Part shown: positions 1 to 8,624 of the stretch, one piece after another | How positions within the stretch are numbered: the stretch's first letter is position 1 | How the letters are laid out: every line of letters starts with the position of its first letter | Translations under genes and position numbers: made by a program | Notes under the pieces: generated by a model | What the model was told of the DNA's origin: nothing | Databases searched by the model: none | What the model saw: the letters and a program-made list of their open reading frames with translations, nothing else | From: Nitrobacteraceae bacterium AZCC 2146 | Lineage (GTDB): Bacteria; Pseudomonadota; Alphaproteobacteria; Rhizobiales; Xanthobacteraceae | Reading direction: 5' to 3' | Length of the DNA: 64,000 nt | Assembly: GCA_036924855.1 (NCBI GenBank) | Contig: JBAGRP010000001.1 | Location: 1,922,001-1,986,000 of the forward strand

Positions 1-370
1 GAGTCTGGATCGCGTGAAAGCCCTTGAAGTACAGCAGCGGGTCGATGAAGCGCGTGGTGGCGGGATCGCGGTCGAACACCGCGACCAGATCGGCGCGGAA
101 CGCGTTGCCGAGATCGGGCTCGTCGCGCAGCGCTTCGTCAAAGGTCTGGCGGATCAGGTCGCCCGAAAGCGCCGAATGATCGAGCCGTTCGGCCACGCGA
201 TGCACCACCGATTCTTCCAGCCGGTTGTGATGCAGCACGGTCGAGTAGATGAACGATGCCAACTCCGGCTCGCGGTGGACGATGTCCTCCGCCTCGGTGC
301 GAATGCGATCCCAGATCGGATCGAGCGTTGCCAGTTTCGCGTTCTGCGGAATGAGGTTCTGTACGGCCAT
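1..370 (-). CDS. cysE: Serine O-acetyltransferase, partial (3-prime end beyond window)
   Basis: Translating the complement from the ATG at 370 gives 123 residues opening MAVQNLIPQNAKLATLDPIW and continuing to YFKGFHAIQT at the window edge. This is the N-terminal helical domain of CysE, which acetylates L-serine with acetyl-CoA as the first step of cysteine synthesis in the cytoplasm. The FKGFHAIQ segment is the conserved junction leading into the left-handed beta-helix catalytic domain, which lies outside the window. No stop codon interrupts the frame. Family CysE is about 270 residues, so roughly half is present. The identification comes from recall of the family sequence. Confidence 0.9.
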   Translation of the reverse strand, partial: MAVQNLIPQNAKLATLDPIWDRIRTEAEDIVHREPELASFIYSTVLHHNRLEESVVHRVAERLDHSALSGDLIRQTFDEALRDEPDLGNAFRADLVAVFDRDPATTRFIDPLLYFKGFHAIQT

Positions 371-608
371 GCTGGACTCGCAAATTCTCGATGTTCGGTC
401 GTGCACTATAGCACGACGCGGGGTTCTGTCGCGACACGCCTTGCTCCGTCATGAACACCCGCTTACCCGAGAATCCCGCTAAGACATTGAATAAGCAGTA
501 ATTCTCGGACGATCCGCGAGTTGCCCCGGCGCGAGGCGTGCATCAGAAATGGGCGGCCGTTTGGTCAAAACAAGGTGTAGGCCGGCACCATCATGCCAGT
601 GACTGACA

Positions 609-1361
609 TCACGCCCGGCGCGACAGGAAATCCAGCACACCTTCCTTGTAGACACGGTCGCCGACCGCGCGCATGTGGTCGCGGTTTGGAATGTCCAGCA
701 CCTCGGAGCCGGCGATCACCTGCTGCAATGCCTGTGCGGAGCCGGCGATCTCATCGGTGGTGCCGACCGCGATCAGCGTGGGCACCTTGATGCTGGCGGC
801 TTCATCCTGGGTCATCAGGCGCCGCGAGCCGCGCAAGCACGCCGCGAGCGCGCGGCGATCGGAACGGGTCTGGTCGGCGAAGGCGCGAAAGGTGCGGCCG
901 ACCGGATCGGTGACATCCTCCAGCGACGGCGCTTCCAGAGCGGTGGCGACGTTCTCGCCGGGTCCGCCGCCCTTGATCAGCCCCATGCCGAGGCCGCCGA
1001 AAATCGCGCTGCGGATCAGCGCCGCATGACTCTGCGCGAGATAGGCGGTAATGCGCGCGCCCATTGAATAGCCCATCATGTCCGTGCGCGTGATGCCGAG
1101 ATGCGCCATCAGCGCGCGGACATCGCCGGCCATGGTGCCAATGTGATACTCCTCGGAATCATACAGCTTGCTGGACTCGCCGTGGCCGCGATTATCGAGC
1201 GCGATGACGCGGCGGTTGTACTTCTTCAGCTCCGACACCCAGGTCGGATACACCCAGTTGACGTTCTTGCTGGAGGCGAAGCCGTGCACGAGCACGATCG
1301 GATCGCCCTCGCCTTCATCGAGATAGGCAATTTCAACAGCGCCGTTGTGGAAGCTCGGCAT
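609..1361 (-). CDS. Alpha/beta-fold hydrolase
   Basis: A 250-residue protein with a complete alpha/beta-hydrolase layout. The oxyanion loop is VLVHGFAS at residues 24-31. The nucleophile elbow is GYSMGA with Ser99. The acid is probably Asp203 in GTTDE and the base His229 in NRDH. DNRGHGES at 56-63 is typical of the esterase/epoxide-hydrolase/lactonase branch. ATG at 1361 is preferred over an in-frame TTG one codon upstream. It has no signal peptide and is probably cytoplasmic. It stands alone between cysE and an unrelated membrane protein on the same strand, so the substrate cannot be inferred. Confidence 0.85.
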   Translation of the reverse strand: MPSFHNGAVEIAYLDEGEGDPIVLVHGFASSKNVNWVYPTWVSELKKYNRRVIALDNRGHGESSKLYDSEEYHIGTMAGDVRALMAHLGITRTDMMGYSMGARITAYLAQSHAALIRSAIFGGLGMGLIKGGGPGENVATALEAPSLEDVTDPVGRTFRAFADQTRSDRRALAACLRGSRRLMTQDEAASIKVPTLIAVGTTDEIAGSAQALQQVIAGSEVLDIPNRDHMRAVGDRVYKEGVLDFLSRRA

Positions 1362-1412
1362 CAAGAATTCCGTTTGTAATAGGGAATGGGTAATCGGCGG
1401 GAAGGTGGCAGT

Positions 1413-2561
1413 TTAGCCGTGCACGGCGACTGCCGCCAGTGTGGGACGTAAGGCCATTTCGTGGCGGAGCCGCAGCTCATGGCGCAGCCGCCGCGCCTTG
1501 GAGCGCTGCAGCCACGACCAGGTGAGGCGTTCGGTAGTGGCCTTGATGGACGAGAGGAAGCCGAACAGCGCCAGCAGCGCCCAGAACACCCACATGCTCA
1601 GGTTGAACGCGCCGGCCGCCAGCAACAGCGCGCCGCGGCCGAACATTTTTATAATGGCGCGGGTCTGGCCGCCCCTGGATTCCGCGAGCTTCGCCGCGCG
1701 GGCAACATCCCTCGGTCCCTCGGCGATGCGCAGCGTATCCAGCGCACCGCGGGCGCCGGCCTTCTCGCCGACGCGACCGACATCCTTGGCGAGGCGAACG
1801 AGCCCGCCGGCCTTTTCGGCGCGGAACGCGGCCTTCACCGCGTCGATGGTTTTGCCCGGCCGCAGGATCGAGGCATCGGCCATCGCCGTCTGCAGCAGGG
1901 GCGTATCGACCACACTGCGCGCCGACCGCCCGGCCCAGGCGGTAAGCCCCTCGCCAAGCCGGCCGACCTTGCGGGCGTCCTTCACCAGCGTCAGCCCGGC
2001 CCGCACCGGCGTGACGCCACCGACGGTGACATAGGTCGCTGCTGTCACTGCGAGGCCAGCGGCGGCGAGCCCCAAAATCAGATGATCGGTATCCTCGCCC
2101 ATGGCGAGATGCTTGCCTTCGCGGACCACGTCGCGGATGTCGCCGAACACGAACAGATCGCCGGCCACCGTACCCGACATGCTGCCGACATCGTCGGCAT
2201 TGCCGGTGACGAAGCCGGACGCGAATTTACCGGCGAAATGCGAGGCGGAATTCTCTTCGGCCACGGCCTCGCTGACTCGGTTCGTCAGCTCGTCCGGCAG
2301 CACAACATTCTTCGCCACGGCGACATCGACAAAGCTTTTGGCGAGATCGGCGTCCTTGGCCGCCAGCGCATCCTCGATGTTGCGCCTCAGCACCGCCGGA
2401 TCATTCTTCAGTGCGGAATTGACCTGAGCGTCGGCCAGGGCGACCGGATCGTCCTGCGCCGCCAGCACCGCGCCGGCGTCATGGGCATGCGGCCACAACA
2501 GCAGGCCAGCGGTCGCGCAGACCGCTATCCCCGTCAGTGCTGTGTCGATCCGGAACCACAT
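1413..2561 (-). CDS. Conserved hypothetical membrane-associated protein
   Basis: A 382-residue protein starting at the ATG at 2561 (MWFRIDTALTG). The frame stays open further upstream, but the residues there do not look coding. It has an N-terminal hydrophobic segment at about 7-25 that could be a signal anchor, a central hydrophobic stretch (LGLAAAGLAVTAATYV) and a C-terminal pair of membrane segments (GALLLAAGAFNLSMWVFWALLALFG region). A basic tail rich in Arg and His follows. Between them lies an amphipathic Ala/Lys/Arg-rich region (DARKVGRLGEGL and similar). No enzyme motif was recognised. It is probably an inner-membrane protein of unknown function. Confidence 0.65.
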   Translation of the reverse strand: MWFRIDTALTGIAVCATAGLLLWPHAHDAGAVLAAQDDPVALADAQVNSALKNDPAVLRRNIEDALAAKDADLAKSFVDVAVAKNVVLPDELTNRVSEAVAEENSASHFAGKFASGFVTGNADDVGSMSGTVAGDLFVFGDIRDVVREGKHLAMGEDTDHLILGLAAAGLAVTAATYVTVGGVTPVRAGLTLVKDARKVGRLGEGLTAWAGRSARSVVDTPLLQTAMADASILRPGKTIDAVKAAFRAEKAGGLVRLAKDVGRVGEKAGARGALDTLRIAEGPRDVARAAKLAESRGGQTRAIIKMFGRGALLLAAGAFNLSMWVFWALLALFGFLSSIKATTERLTWSWLQRSKARRLRHELRLRHEMALRPTLAAVAVHG

Positions 2562-2794
2562 CGCGAGCAAAACCCCTATCTCTGCACCTCTTGGACAGGT
2601 GGTGTGCCGTTTTTGCGACACAACTGCCCCGACGAAAGAAGGGCTTCTCGAACACACCAGGATTGTGTCGAATTTGCTCCAATCGATGAACCATTCGTGG
2701 CCTAGGAATCACCACCAGCGGCCAGTATGGTGCGCCGCACTGAATGGCGCGAGACCCGTTAAGTCCGCAGCCGTTGCGAGCAAAGGTAGAGAAG

Positions 2795-3040
2795 ATGTCC
2801 GACCACGTCGTTCCGCACTTTCACAATGATGCCGGCGTTCCGATCATCGAGATCGGCTCGAAGGAGTTCATGTGTGTGGGCGCCAATCCGCCGTTCGATC
2901 ATCCGCACGTCTTCCTCGACCTCGGCAACGACAACGAGATCATCTGCCCGTATTGCTCGACGCTGTATCGCTTCGCCGCCGATCTTGCCCCCGGTGCGGC
3001 CCGCCCGCCGGAATGCGTGGTGCACGACAAGGTCGCCTGA
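2795..3040 (+). CDS. CHCC-type zinc-finger protein (NDUFS6-like)
   Basis: An 81-residue protein from the ATG at 2795, preceded by AAAGGTAGAGAAG. The in-frame ATG at 2744 lacks comparable support. The ligand pattern is Cys in FMCVG, His in FDHPH, then the CPYC pair, matching the zf-CHCC family that includes the mitochondrial complex I accessory subunit NDUFS6 and its alphaproteobacterial relatives. Such proteins bind one zinc. The gene ends 9 bp before the FAD monooxygenase and is probably cotranscribed with it. Confidence 0.85.
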   Translation: MSDHVVPHFHNDAGVPIIEIGSKEFMCVGANPPFDHPHVFLDLGNDNEIICPYCSTLYRFAADLAPGAARPPECVVHDKVA

Positions 3041-3049
3041 TTCCACACG

Positions 3050-4249
3050 ATGGCTCTGTCCCGTACCATCGTCATCGCTGGTGCGGGCATCGGCGGATTG
3101 ACGGCAGCGCTGGCGCTCGCCGCCAAGGGATTTCGCATCCTCATCCTTGAGAAGGCCGAACGGCTGGAGGAAGCCGGCGCTGGATTGCAGCTGTCGCCCA
3201 ATGCCAGCCGGGTGCTGATCGATCTCGGCCTGCAGCCTCGCCTCGTCCCGCATCTCATGACGCCCGATGCCGTCAGCATCATGAGCGCGCGCAGCGGCGG
3301 TGAAGTGATCCGCCTGCCGCTCGGCGACGCCGGCGAATTTGGCGCCGATGCGCCGTACTGGCTGATCCACCGCGCCGATCTGCAGTCTGCCTTGCTGGCT
3401 GAAGTGAACGACCATCCCGGCATCGAATTGCGGCTCGGCTGCCCGTTCGAGGATTTTGGCGTGCATTCCACCGGCGTCGTGATCGGCCAGCGCAAGGGCA
3501 TGGCGTGCGAGCACGAACCGGTACTGGCGCTGATCGGGGCCGACGGCGTCTGGTCGGCGGTACGGAACCAGCTGTTTCCCGACGCCCAGCCGCAATTCAC
3601 CGGGCTGATCGCCTGGCGCGGCACCATCGATGCCCGACAATTGCCAAAAGAACTGACGCCGCACCGTGTGCAGCTGTGGATGGGTCCGAAGGCGCATCTG
3701 GTGGCTTATCCGATGTCATCGGGCAAACAGATCAACGTGGTGGCGATCATGCCCGGCGCCTGGAACAGGCCGGGCTGGAGCGCGCCGGGCGACGCCGCCG
3801 AGATCAGGAACCATTTTGCGGTGTCGCGCTGGCCGGGCAACGCCCGGATGATGATCGGTGCCGTTGACGATTGGCGGCGCTGGGCGCTGTACACCATGCG
3901 AGACGGCGGCGTCTGGCACAAAGGCCCGGTGGCGCTGCTCGGCGACGCCGCGCACGCCATGCTGCCCTTCGCAGCCCAAGGCGCCGGCATGGCGATCGAA
4001 GACGCCGCGGTGCTGGCAAAATGCTGCGGCGAATTCATCGACGATCCCGCCAACATGGCGGTGGCGCTGCAACGCTATGCAGCGATGCGCCGCTCTCGTG
4101 TCGGAAGGGTTCAGCGCACGGCTCGGCAATCCGGAAAAATCTATCACCTGCGCGGCCCGATGGCGCTGGCGCGCGACCTGACCATGCAGGTATTGGGCGC
4201 GCAGCGACTGCAGGCGCGGCAGGACTGGATCTACGACTGGAAGCTGTGA
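3050..4249 (+). CDS. FAD-dependent monooxygenase (UbiH/salicylate-hydroxylase-like)
   Basis: A 399-residue class A flavoprotein hydroxylase. The N-terminal Rossmann motif is VIAGAGIGGLTAALALA (residues about 7-23). An internal IGADGVWSAVR corresponds to the DG fingerprint for FAD/NAD(P)H. GDAAHAMLPFAAQGAGMAIED near residue 300 is the GD motif that binds the FAD ribose, here interrupted by no gaps. These enzymes hydroxylate aromatic rings using NAD(P)H and oxygen. The short spacing to the upstream zinc-finger gene suggests one transcript. The substrate is unknown; salicylate-type and ubiquinone-type hydroxylases share these motifs. Confidence 0.88.
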   Translation: MALSRTIVIAGAGIGGLTAALALAAKGFRILILEKAERLEEAGAGLQLSPNASRVLIDLGLQPRLVPHLMTPDAVSIMSARSGGEVIRLPLGDAGEFGADAPYWLIHRADLQSALLAEVNDHPGIELRLGCPFEDFGVHSTGVVIGQRKGMACEHEPVLALIGADGVWSAVRNQLFPDAQPQFTGLIAWRGTIDARQLPKELTPHRVQLWMGPKAHLVAYPMSSGKQINVVAIMPGAWNRPGWSAPGDAAEIRNHFAVSRWPGNARMMIGAVDDWRRWALYTMRDGGVWHKGPVALLGDAAHAMLPFAAQGAGMAIEDAAVLAKCCGEFIDDPANMAVALQRYAAMRRSRVGRVQRTARQSGKIYHLRGPMALARDLTMQVLGAQRLQARQDWIYDWKL

Positions 4250-4280
4250 GGATAGCGCACGACGATTGGCACTGCGCCGT

Positions 4281-4691
4281 CTAGCGCTTGCGGGCAACCT
4301 TGGGCGGAGGCGTCGGCGCGGCGGGTACCGCCGCCGGTGCGCTCGCCACGCATTTGCTGCGCTGCCAGTTCTCTTCCGCGAGCTTCGCCGAGGCCCGCGC
4401 CGAGATGTAATCGTTGCGATAGGCGAGTTCGCCGACCACCGAGCCGGCGGCGCCGGTCTCGGCCTTGTCGATCAGCCCCTGCAATTCCGCGGTGCGCGAC
4501 TTCAGCGCGTTGCGCTCGGCCTCCAGCTGCTTGCAGTCATACAGGTCGTATTTCGCGGGATCGACAAAGGCGCCGGAAGCAAAACTGTCGCCGAGACCGG
4601 CGCAGCCGCCGAGATTGACGGCGAGCGTCAGCAGCGACGCCACAACGGCGGCGCGGGCCAACGATGGAATATGGTAACGGCGATCGATCAT
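4281..4691 (-). CDS. Small putative lipoprotein with coiled-coil region
   Basis: A 136-residue protein from the ATG at 4691. A positively charged start and hydrophobic core (AAVVASLLTLAVNL) end in the lipobox LGGC, so the mature protein probably begins at that Cys and is membrane-anchored. The body contains DCKQLEAERNALKSRTAELQ, a likely short coiled coil, and a Pro/Ala-rich basic tail (PTPPPKVARKR). It is transcribed convergently with the FAD monooxygenase, 31 bp away. It resembles the small periplasmic lipoproteins common in Bradyrhizobium. No function can be assigned. Confidence 0.75.
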   Translation of the reverse strand: MIDRRYHIPSLARAAVVASLLTLAVNLGGCAGLGDSFASGAFVDPAKYDLYDCKQLEAERNALKSRTAELQGLIDKAETGAAGSVVGELAYRNDYISARASAKLAEENWQRSKCVASAPAAVPAAPTPPPKVARKR

Positions 4692-4914
4692 ATGGTTTGG
4701 TAACCCGACAACATTGAAGTTGCGTAAAGCAGCGGGAGGTGACCGGATTGAGGCCGGCCGGACCTTAAATCCGGATCCGGCGATAGGCGTCGTCATACCC
4801 GCCGATCCCGACGCCCAAGGCCGGTCGGGTCGCCTCCGACGAGAGGCCGCGGCCAGTCCATCTGCGGGCTTTGGCGATCAACGGCCCGCGACCTTCGCGC
4901 CAGGAAGTCCCGGC

Positions 4915-5450
4915 TCAAACGCCCTCATAGACCAGCCGGGTAAAGAAGCCCGGATCGATCACGAACTGCCCCACTTGGCATCGAATGCGGCAGTCGGCCT
5001 GGCCGCGACCGTCGCCGACGTGAACGACGTTCGCTTCGGCAAACGTCACCGAGATGTCGCTGTCGGTATGCGCAGACCCGTAGTGCTTCAGGTGGATCGA
5101 GACGCCGTTGAGCTTGAGGCTGTGCTCCGTCGCAAAGACCTCGCTGGGGATTGCAACTGGCGCGGAGGGAAGAAAGTTATAATCCCAGTCTTCAACGCGT
5201 TGGATGCCGGACAAATGCTTGCGGGTGTTGTTCTGGGCAATAATCTTCGCGCCGGCCGCATGCAGCCAAGCATTGCCGTCGGCATGGTCGAAGTGCCAGT
5301 GGGTATTGACAAGGCGCGTCACCGGATCGGCGCCGAGATCGGCGAGAGCCTTGGTGAGCTGCGGGCGCGATACGCCGATGCCGGCATCGACAAGCAGTTT
5401 GCCGTCGTGCGACACCCGAAGTATGAGCTCAACAAAATTCCGGCGGGCCC
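4915..5450 (-). pseudogene. Decayed metallo-beta-lactamase-fold hydrolase
   Basis: The 166 readable codons contain the zinc motif THWHFDHADGN and a well-conserved middle section, but the gene is broken at both ends. The N-terminus lacks the usual leader; reading continues upstream into unrelated codons without a start. After NVVHVGD the sequence jumps straight to the extreme C-terminus. One frame over it reads VAARPTAAFDAKWG, and the original frame then resumes as QFVIDPGFFTRLVYEGV. This fits an internal deletion of roughly 80 codons near 5008-5013 plus a one-base deletion near 4968-4972. The family is about 300 residues. Part of the active-site region is lost, so it is presumably inactive. 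Confidence 0.75.
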
Positions 5451-5660
5451 GTGATTTCCATCGGGTTTGGTACGCCGGCGCCGGTCGAGCTTTGGCTCAG
5501 AGTTTAGCCTAATGTGTGGAAGCGGCAGTGGATGTCTTCACCGTCCGATCACAGCCGAGCCGTTGGATTTCGAGATTTTGCCTGCGCCTGTCGATTTTTA
5601 AGCCAGGTTTCCTCACGTACAATCGCGCACTCATTGCTTGCTAACCTGACGGAGGTGGGA

Positions 5661-6017
5661 ATGAATAACTACAGGTCCAGATGGCATGGATTCTATGCCG
5701 AATATGTCGAACAGTCCGTGCAAGCCGTCTTTGGCCACGTCGAGAGAATCATCGTCGGCACTTTGATTGTATCGGCCGGCACGCACGTCTCGACGAATGA
5801 GCCGGCCATCATGCTGTTCGGCTATTTGCGCCATGGTCTGGTGGGCCGAGGCGTCGAATTGTTCGGCGTCATTCTCCTGTTGCTCAATTTTCTCGACGGT
5901 CTGTACCGGCTCTCCAAGTCGGAGTGGCATACGGCGCTCCAGATCATCATGTCGGTCTGCTATATCGCGTTGTCCGTACGCCTCGTGCAGCTCATCCTCG
6001 CATTCCGCGGCGAATAG
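5661..6017 (+). CDS. Small membrane protein of unknown function
   Basis: A 118-residue protein whose start at 5661 is chosen for the strong upstream GGAGGTGGGA. An open frame extends further upstream but is unsupported. The sequence has a soluble start with aromatic residues (RSRWHGFYAEYVEQ) and three hydrophobic segments at about residues 33-47, 64-82 and 94-113. It is an inner-membrane protein by prediction. No family was recognised. Confidence 0.7.
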   Translation: MNNYRSRWHGFYAEYVEQSVQAVFGHVERIIVGTLIVSAGTHVSTNEPAIMLFGYLRHGLVGRGVELFGVILLLLNFLDGLYRLSKSEWHTALQIIMSVCYIALSVRLVQLILAFRGE

Positions 6018-6023
6018 CCGCCG

Positions 6024-6055
6024 CGCAGAACTGCTGCACACGCAACAGTTCTGCG
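6024..6055. terminator. Perfect 10-bp stem between convergent genes
   Basis: CGCAGAACTG at 6024-6033 and CAGTTCTGCG at 6046-6055 form a perfect 10-bp stem with a 12-nt loop. It begins seven bases after the stop of the membrane protein gene and lies 46 bp before the stop of the gene converging from the other strand. There is no T-run on either side, so it is at best a non-canonical or bidirectional terminator. Confidence 0.45.
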
Positions 6056-6100
6056 AACTGCGATCAAACCGCCTGAGGTGAGCGGACTATCGGGCTGGTT

Positions 6101-6340
6101 CTACCAGCACCTGCGGACATACACGCAGCCATTCGGACCGCATGTGCGCACGCGCCGGCAACCGCCATAGCGATTACCGCGATAGACGCTGCGACGATAA
6201 ACATATGCCTGCTCGATAAGCGAGTTGGCCGATGCGGCGTTTGCGATCGCGGCACCGTTCACTGGGGCCGCGACGGATCCTGTCGCGCCGACACAAGCAA
6301 GACAAGCGAAGGCCAGGAGTCCAAGCGCAATTCGCTTCAC
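6101..6340 (-). CDS. Small secreted cysteine-containing protein
   Basis: A 79-residue protein with a GTG start at 6340, supported by GGGGGAG seven bases upstream. The N-terminus is a clear signal peptide (KRIALGLLAFACLACVG, cleavage probably after SVAA). The mature part of about 55 residues ends in a Tyr/Arg/Cys-rich tail (YVYRRSVYRGNRYGGCRRVR followed by TCGPNGCVYVRRCW). Four Cys in the tail could form two disulfides in the periplasm. Similar short Arg/Cys-rich exported peptides are frequent in Bradyrhizobium; their role is unknown. Confidence 0.75.
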   Translation of the reverse strand: MKRIALGLLAFACLACVGATGSVAAPVNGAAIANAASANSLIEQAYVYRRSVYRGNRYGGCRRVRTCGPNGCVYVRRCW

Positions 6341-6443
6341 AGGCGTTCTCCCCCTCTTTGTATCGCTTCCTAGCGACGGGTCTTGTTATGAAGACGGCTC
6401 TTGTTATGAAATTGCGAACGTCAGTCCAAATAACTAAACAATC

Positions 6444-7232
6444 TCAGCGCAATCCGAGCATTGCACTTTGGCAAGTCGGGGAAAGCGACGCTGCGTTTGC
6501 CCGCAAGCATTCAACAGCCCGTCCGCCGCCTAGCTGGACGTTGCTGCAATAGGCTCGGAAATCCCCACCACAAGCCGACCGGACAAGCATGATTTCCCGG
6601 CGCGGAGAAATGGCTCGCATCGGAACGACCGGCGCTGCACCGACAGTCGTTGTCGCGGGGGTGGCCGTGCTTGCGGCAGATCCCGCCGCCGCCGGAGCAC
6701 CGCCCACAGCACTGACGGCCTGCTGACAAGGCTGCGAAAGTTTTGCTGAGTTGGTTTGCAGGCAGCTCAACGCTGCGGCTCCCCCTGGCGGAATACTCGC
6801 GCAACTCGCTTCATAGTCCGAGCGGCAGGCCTGACGTATCGCGTCGGTCTGCGCCTGGCTGGGCTGTTGCTTGGGCGCAGCAGCAGCCGCAGCCTTTGGC
6901 GCCGCGGCTGCGGGAGCTGCCGCGGCCTTGGGCGTGGAAGCCGGCGGTGCAGCAGCAGGCGTTGCGGCCGATGACTTGTCGATCGCGCTGACGGCCGTCT
7001 GACACGGGGCCGACAGACTCGCCTTGTTCTTCTGCAAGCACATCAGTGCCGGTTTGCCTCCCGTCGGGACACTCGCACAATGCGCCTCGTAATCAGAGCG
7101 GCATGCCTCGCGGATCGCATCGCGTTGCGCTGATGTCGGCTGCTGCGATGCAGCAGGGGTCGCTAGGACAACTAAACTTGTCGAGATAACAGCAAACAGC
7201 ACCGCCAGGTGGCGTTCAATATCTTTGGTCAT
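6444..7232 (-). CDS. Secreted protein with three cysteine-rich repeats
   Basis: A 262-residue protein with an N-terminal signal peptide (hydrophobic core AVLFAVISTSLVVLATPAAS). Three copies of a module of about 45 residues follow: ACRSDYEAHCASVP-type start, GG, CLQKN, LSAPCQTAV. They lie at about 40-85, 130-180 and 215-262, each with four Cys (two pairs). The pattern matches the cysteine-rich (GLG1-like) repeat family. Linkers are long Ala/Pro/Lys tracts. The third copy is the most divergent. It is probably periplasmic with intra-repeat disulfides; the ligand is unknown. Confidence 0.8.
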   Translation of the reverse strand: MTKDIERHLAVLFAVISTSLVVLATPAASQQPTSAQRDAIREACRSDYEAHCASVPTGGKPALMCLQKNKASLSAPCQTAVSAIDKSSAATPAAAPPASTPKAAAAPAAAAPKAAAAAAPKQQPSQAQTDAIRQACRSDYEASCASIPPGGAAALSCLQTNSAKLSQPCQQAVSAVGGAPAAAGSAASTATPATTTVGAAPVVPMRAISPRREIMLVRSACGGDFRAYCSNVQLGGGRAVECLRANAASLSPTCQSAMLGLR

Positions 7233-7413
7233 TTAGATCTCCAATGCTTTGCCTGGTTCAGGACGTGTCAGCAGCGAATTAAATCAAGCGGCGACGAGCA
7301 GAGACCACAATCGCCAAAGACTGCCCGCTTTTGGATTTTCCGGCAAGGAGAATGTGCTATTGATGGAGTGAGCGGGCCTGCTTGCCGAGACATGTCGACA
7401 GGGAGGAAGGGGA

Positions 7414-8616
7414 ATGGGGTCCTGTCATTTGCTGCCCGACGTTGAGCCTCGGAGTTCTGCGAGGTCTTCAAGATATTTCGGACCACGCATCGTTCTCGCT
7501 CTGGCTGCGCTCGGCCTACTCACGGCATGCGAACAAAACAGTTTCGTTCCGCCGCCTCCGCCAACCGTCGAGGTTGCCCAGCCCATTCAGAAAGCAATCA
7601 CGCGCTATCTCGAAGCAACCGGTAACACCGCGCCCATCAAGATGGCCGATCTCGTGGCACGCGTGCAAGGCGTCTTACAGTCCATCAACTACAAGGACGG
7701 AACGCTCGTAAAGGAAGGCACAACGCTCTTCACGATTGAACCCGAGACCTACAAACTGAAGCTGGATCAGGCCCAGGCATCCGAAGCAGGCCTTCAGGCC
7801 TTGCTGAAACAAACCGAAGCCGAATTCAAGCGCCAGTCGGATCTCGTCGCCAAGCAATTTGCGTCGCAGGCCACATTCGAGCAGGCAACTGCCGCACGCG
7901 ACAGCGCTCAGGCAAATCTGCAGCAGGCTCAGGTCAGCACCAAGATCGCAGCCGTCAATTACGGCTACACCAATGTAACGGCGCCGTTCGACGGCATCGT
8001 GACCGCGCATCTGGTTTCGGTTGGCGAACTCGTGGGCGTCGCGTCGCCGACCCAACTCGCGACAATTGTGCAGCTCGATCCGATTTATGTGAACTTCAAT
8101 GTCAGCGAGCAGGACGTTCTGCGCATCCGTGCGGAAGCCGCGAGAAAAGGGCTAAAGCCGACCGATCTTCTGAACACTCCCATCGAGGTTGGCCTGCAAA
8201 CGGAAACGGGCTACCCGCACGTCGGCAAGCTCGACTACGCCGCTCCGACACTTAATCAATCGACCGGAACGCTCGCGGTTCGCGGCGTCCTGCCGAATGA
8301 GAATCGCGTTTTGCTGCCGGGCTATTTCGTCCGCGTCCGTGTTCCCATCGATGAGTCGGCGAAAGCATTGCTGATCCCCGACGTTGCATTGGGCAGCGAC
8401 CAGGGCGGCCGATACGTTCTGGTCGTCAACAGCGACGGTGTCGTCGAACAGCGCAAGGTGGAGGTTGGTCCGCTCGATGGCAATCTGCGCGTCATCGATA
8501 AGGGACTGGCTCCTGAAGACCGCGTGGTGATTGCCGGCATTCTGCGAGCCATTCCCGGCCAGAAGGTGAATCCAAAGGTCCAGACGATCGAGCATCCCCG
8601 CGCGTCAGCCAACTAG
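7414..8616 (+). CDS. RND efflux periplasmic adaptor (membrane fusion lipoprotein)
   Basis: A 400-residue HlyD/AcrA-type adaptor. The ATG at 7414 has GGGAGGAAGGGGA directly upstream. The N-terminus carries a lipobox, LLTAC, giving a lipidated Cys in the inner-membrane outer leaflet. Domain order follows AcrA: lipoyl half (ARVQGVLQSINYKDGTLVKEG), a coiled-coil hairpin rich in Gln/Ala (ASEAGLQALLKQTEAEFKRQ), second lipoyl half (VTAPFDGIVTAHLVSVGELV), beta-barrel and membrane-proximal domain. It bridges the pump to an outer-membrane channel. The pump gene follows after 8 bp. No outer-membrane factor or regulator gene lies next to it. Confidence 0.93.
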   Translation: MGSCHLLPDVEPRSSARSSRYFGPRIVLALAALGLLTACEQNSFVPPPPPTVEVAQPIQKAITRYLEATGNTAPIKMADLVARVQGVLQSINYKDGTLVKEGTTLFTIEPETYKLKLDQAQASEAGLQALLKQTEAEFKRQSDLVAKQFASQATFEQATAARDSAQANLQQAQVSTKIAAVNYGYTNVTAPFDGIVTAHLVSVGELVGVASPTQLATIVQLDPIYVNFNVSEQDVLRIRAEAARKGLKPTDLLNTPIEVGLQTETGYPHVGKLDYAAPTLNQSTGTLAVRGVLPNENRVLLPGYFVRVRVPIDESAKALLIPDVALGSDQGGRYVLVVNSDGVVEQRKVEVGPLDGNLRVIDKGLAPEDRVVIAGILRAIPGQKVNPKVQTIEHPRASAN

Positions 8617-8624
8617 GATCGCGC

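Noticed and set aside
1461..2705. A 414-codon plus-strand frame opposite the membrane-associated protein
   Set aside because: The Arg/Gln/His-rich text has no hydrophobic pattern or motif, whereas the minus-strand frame has clear membrane segments and a plausible start.
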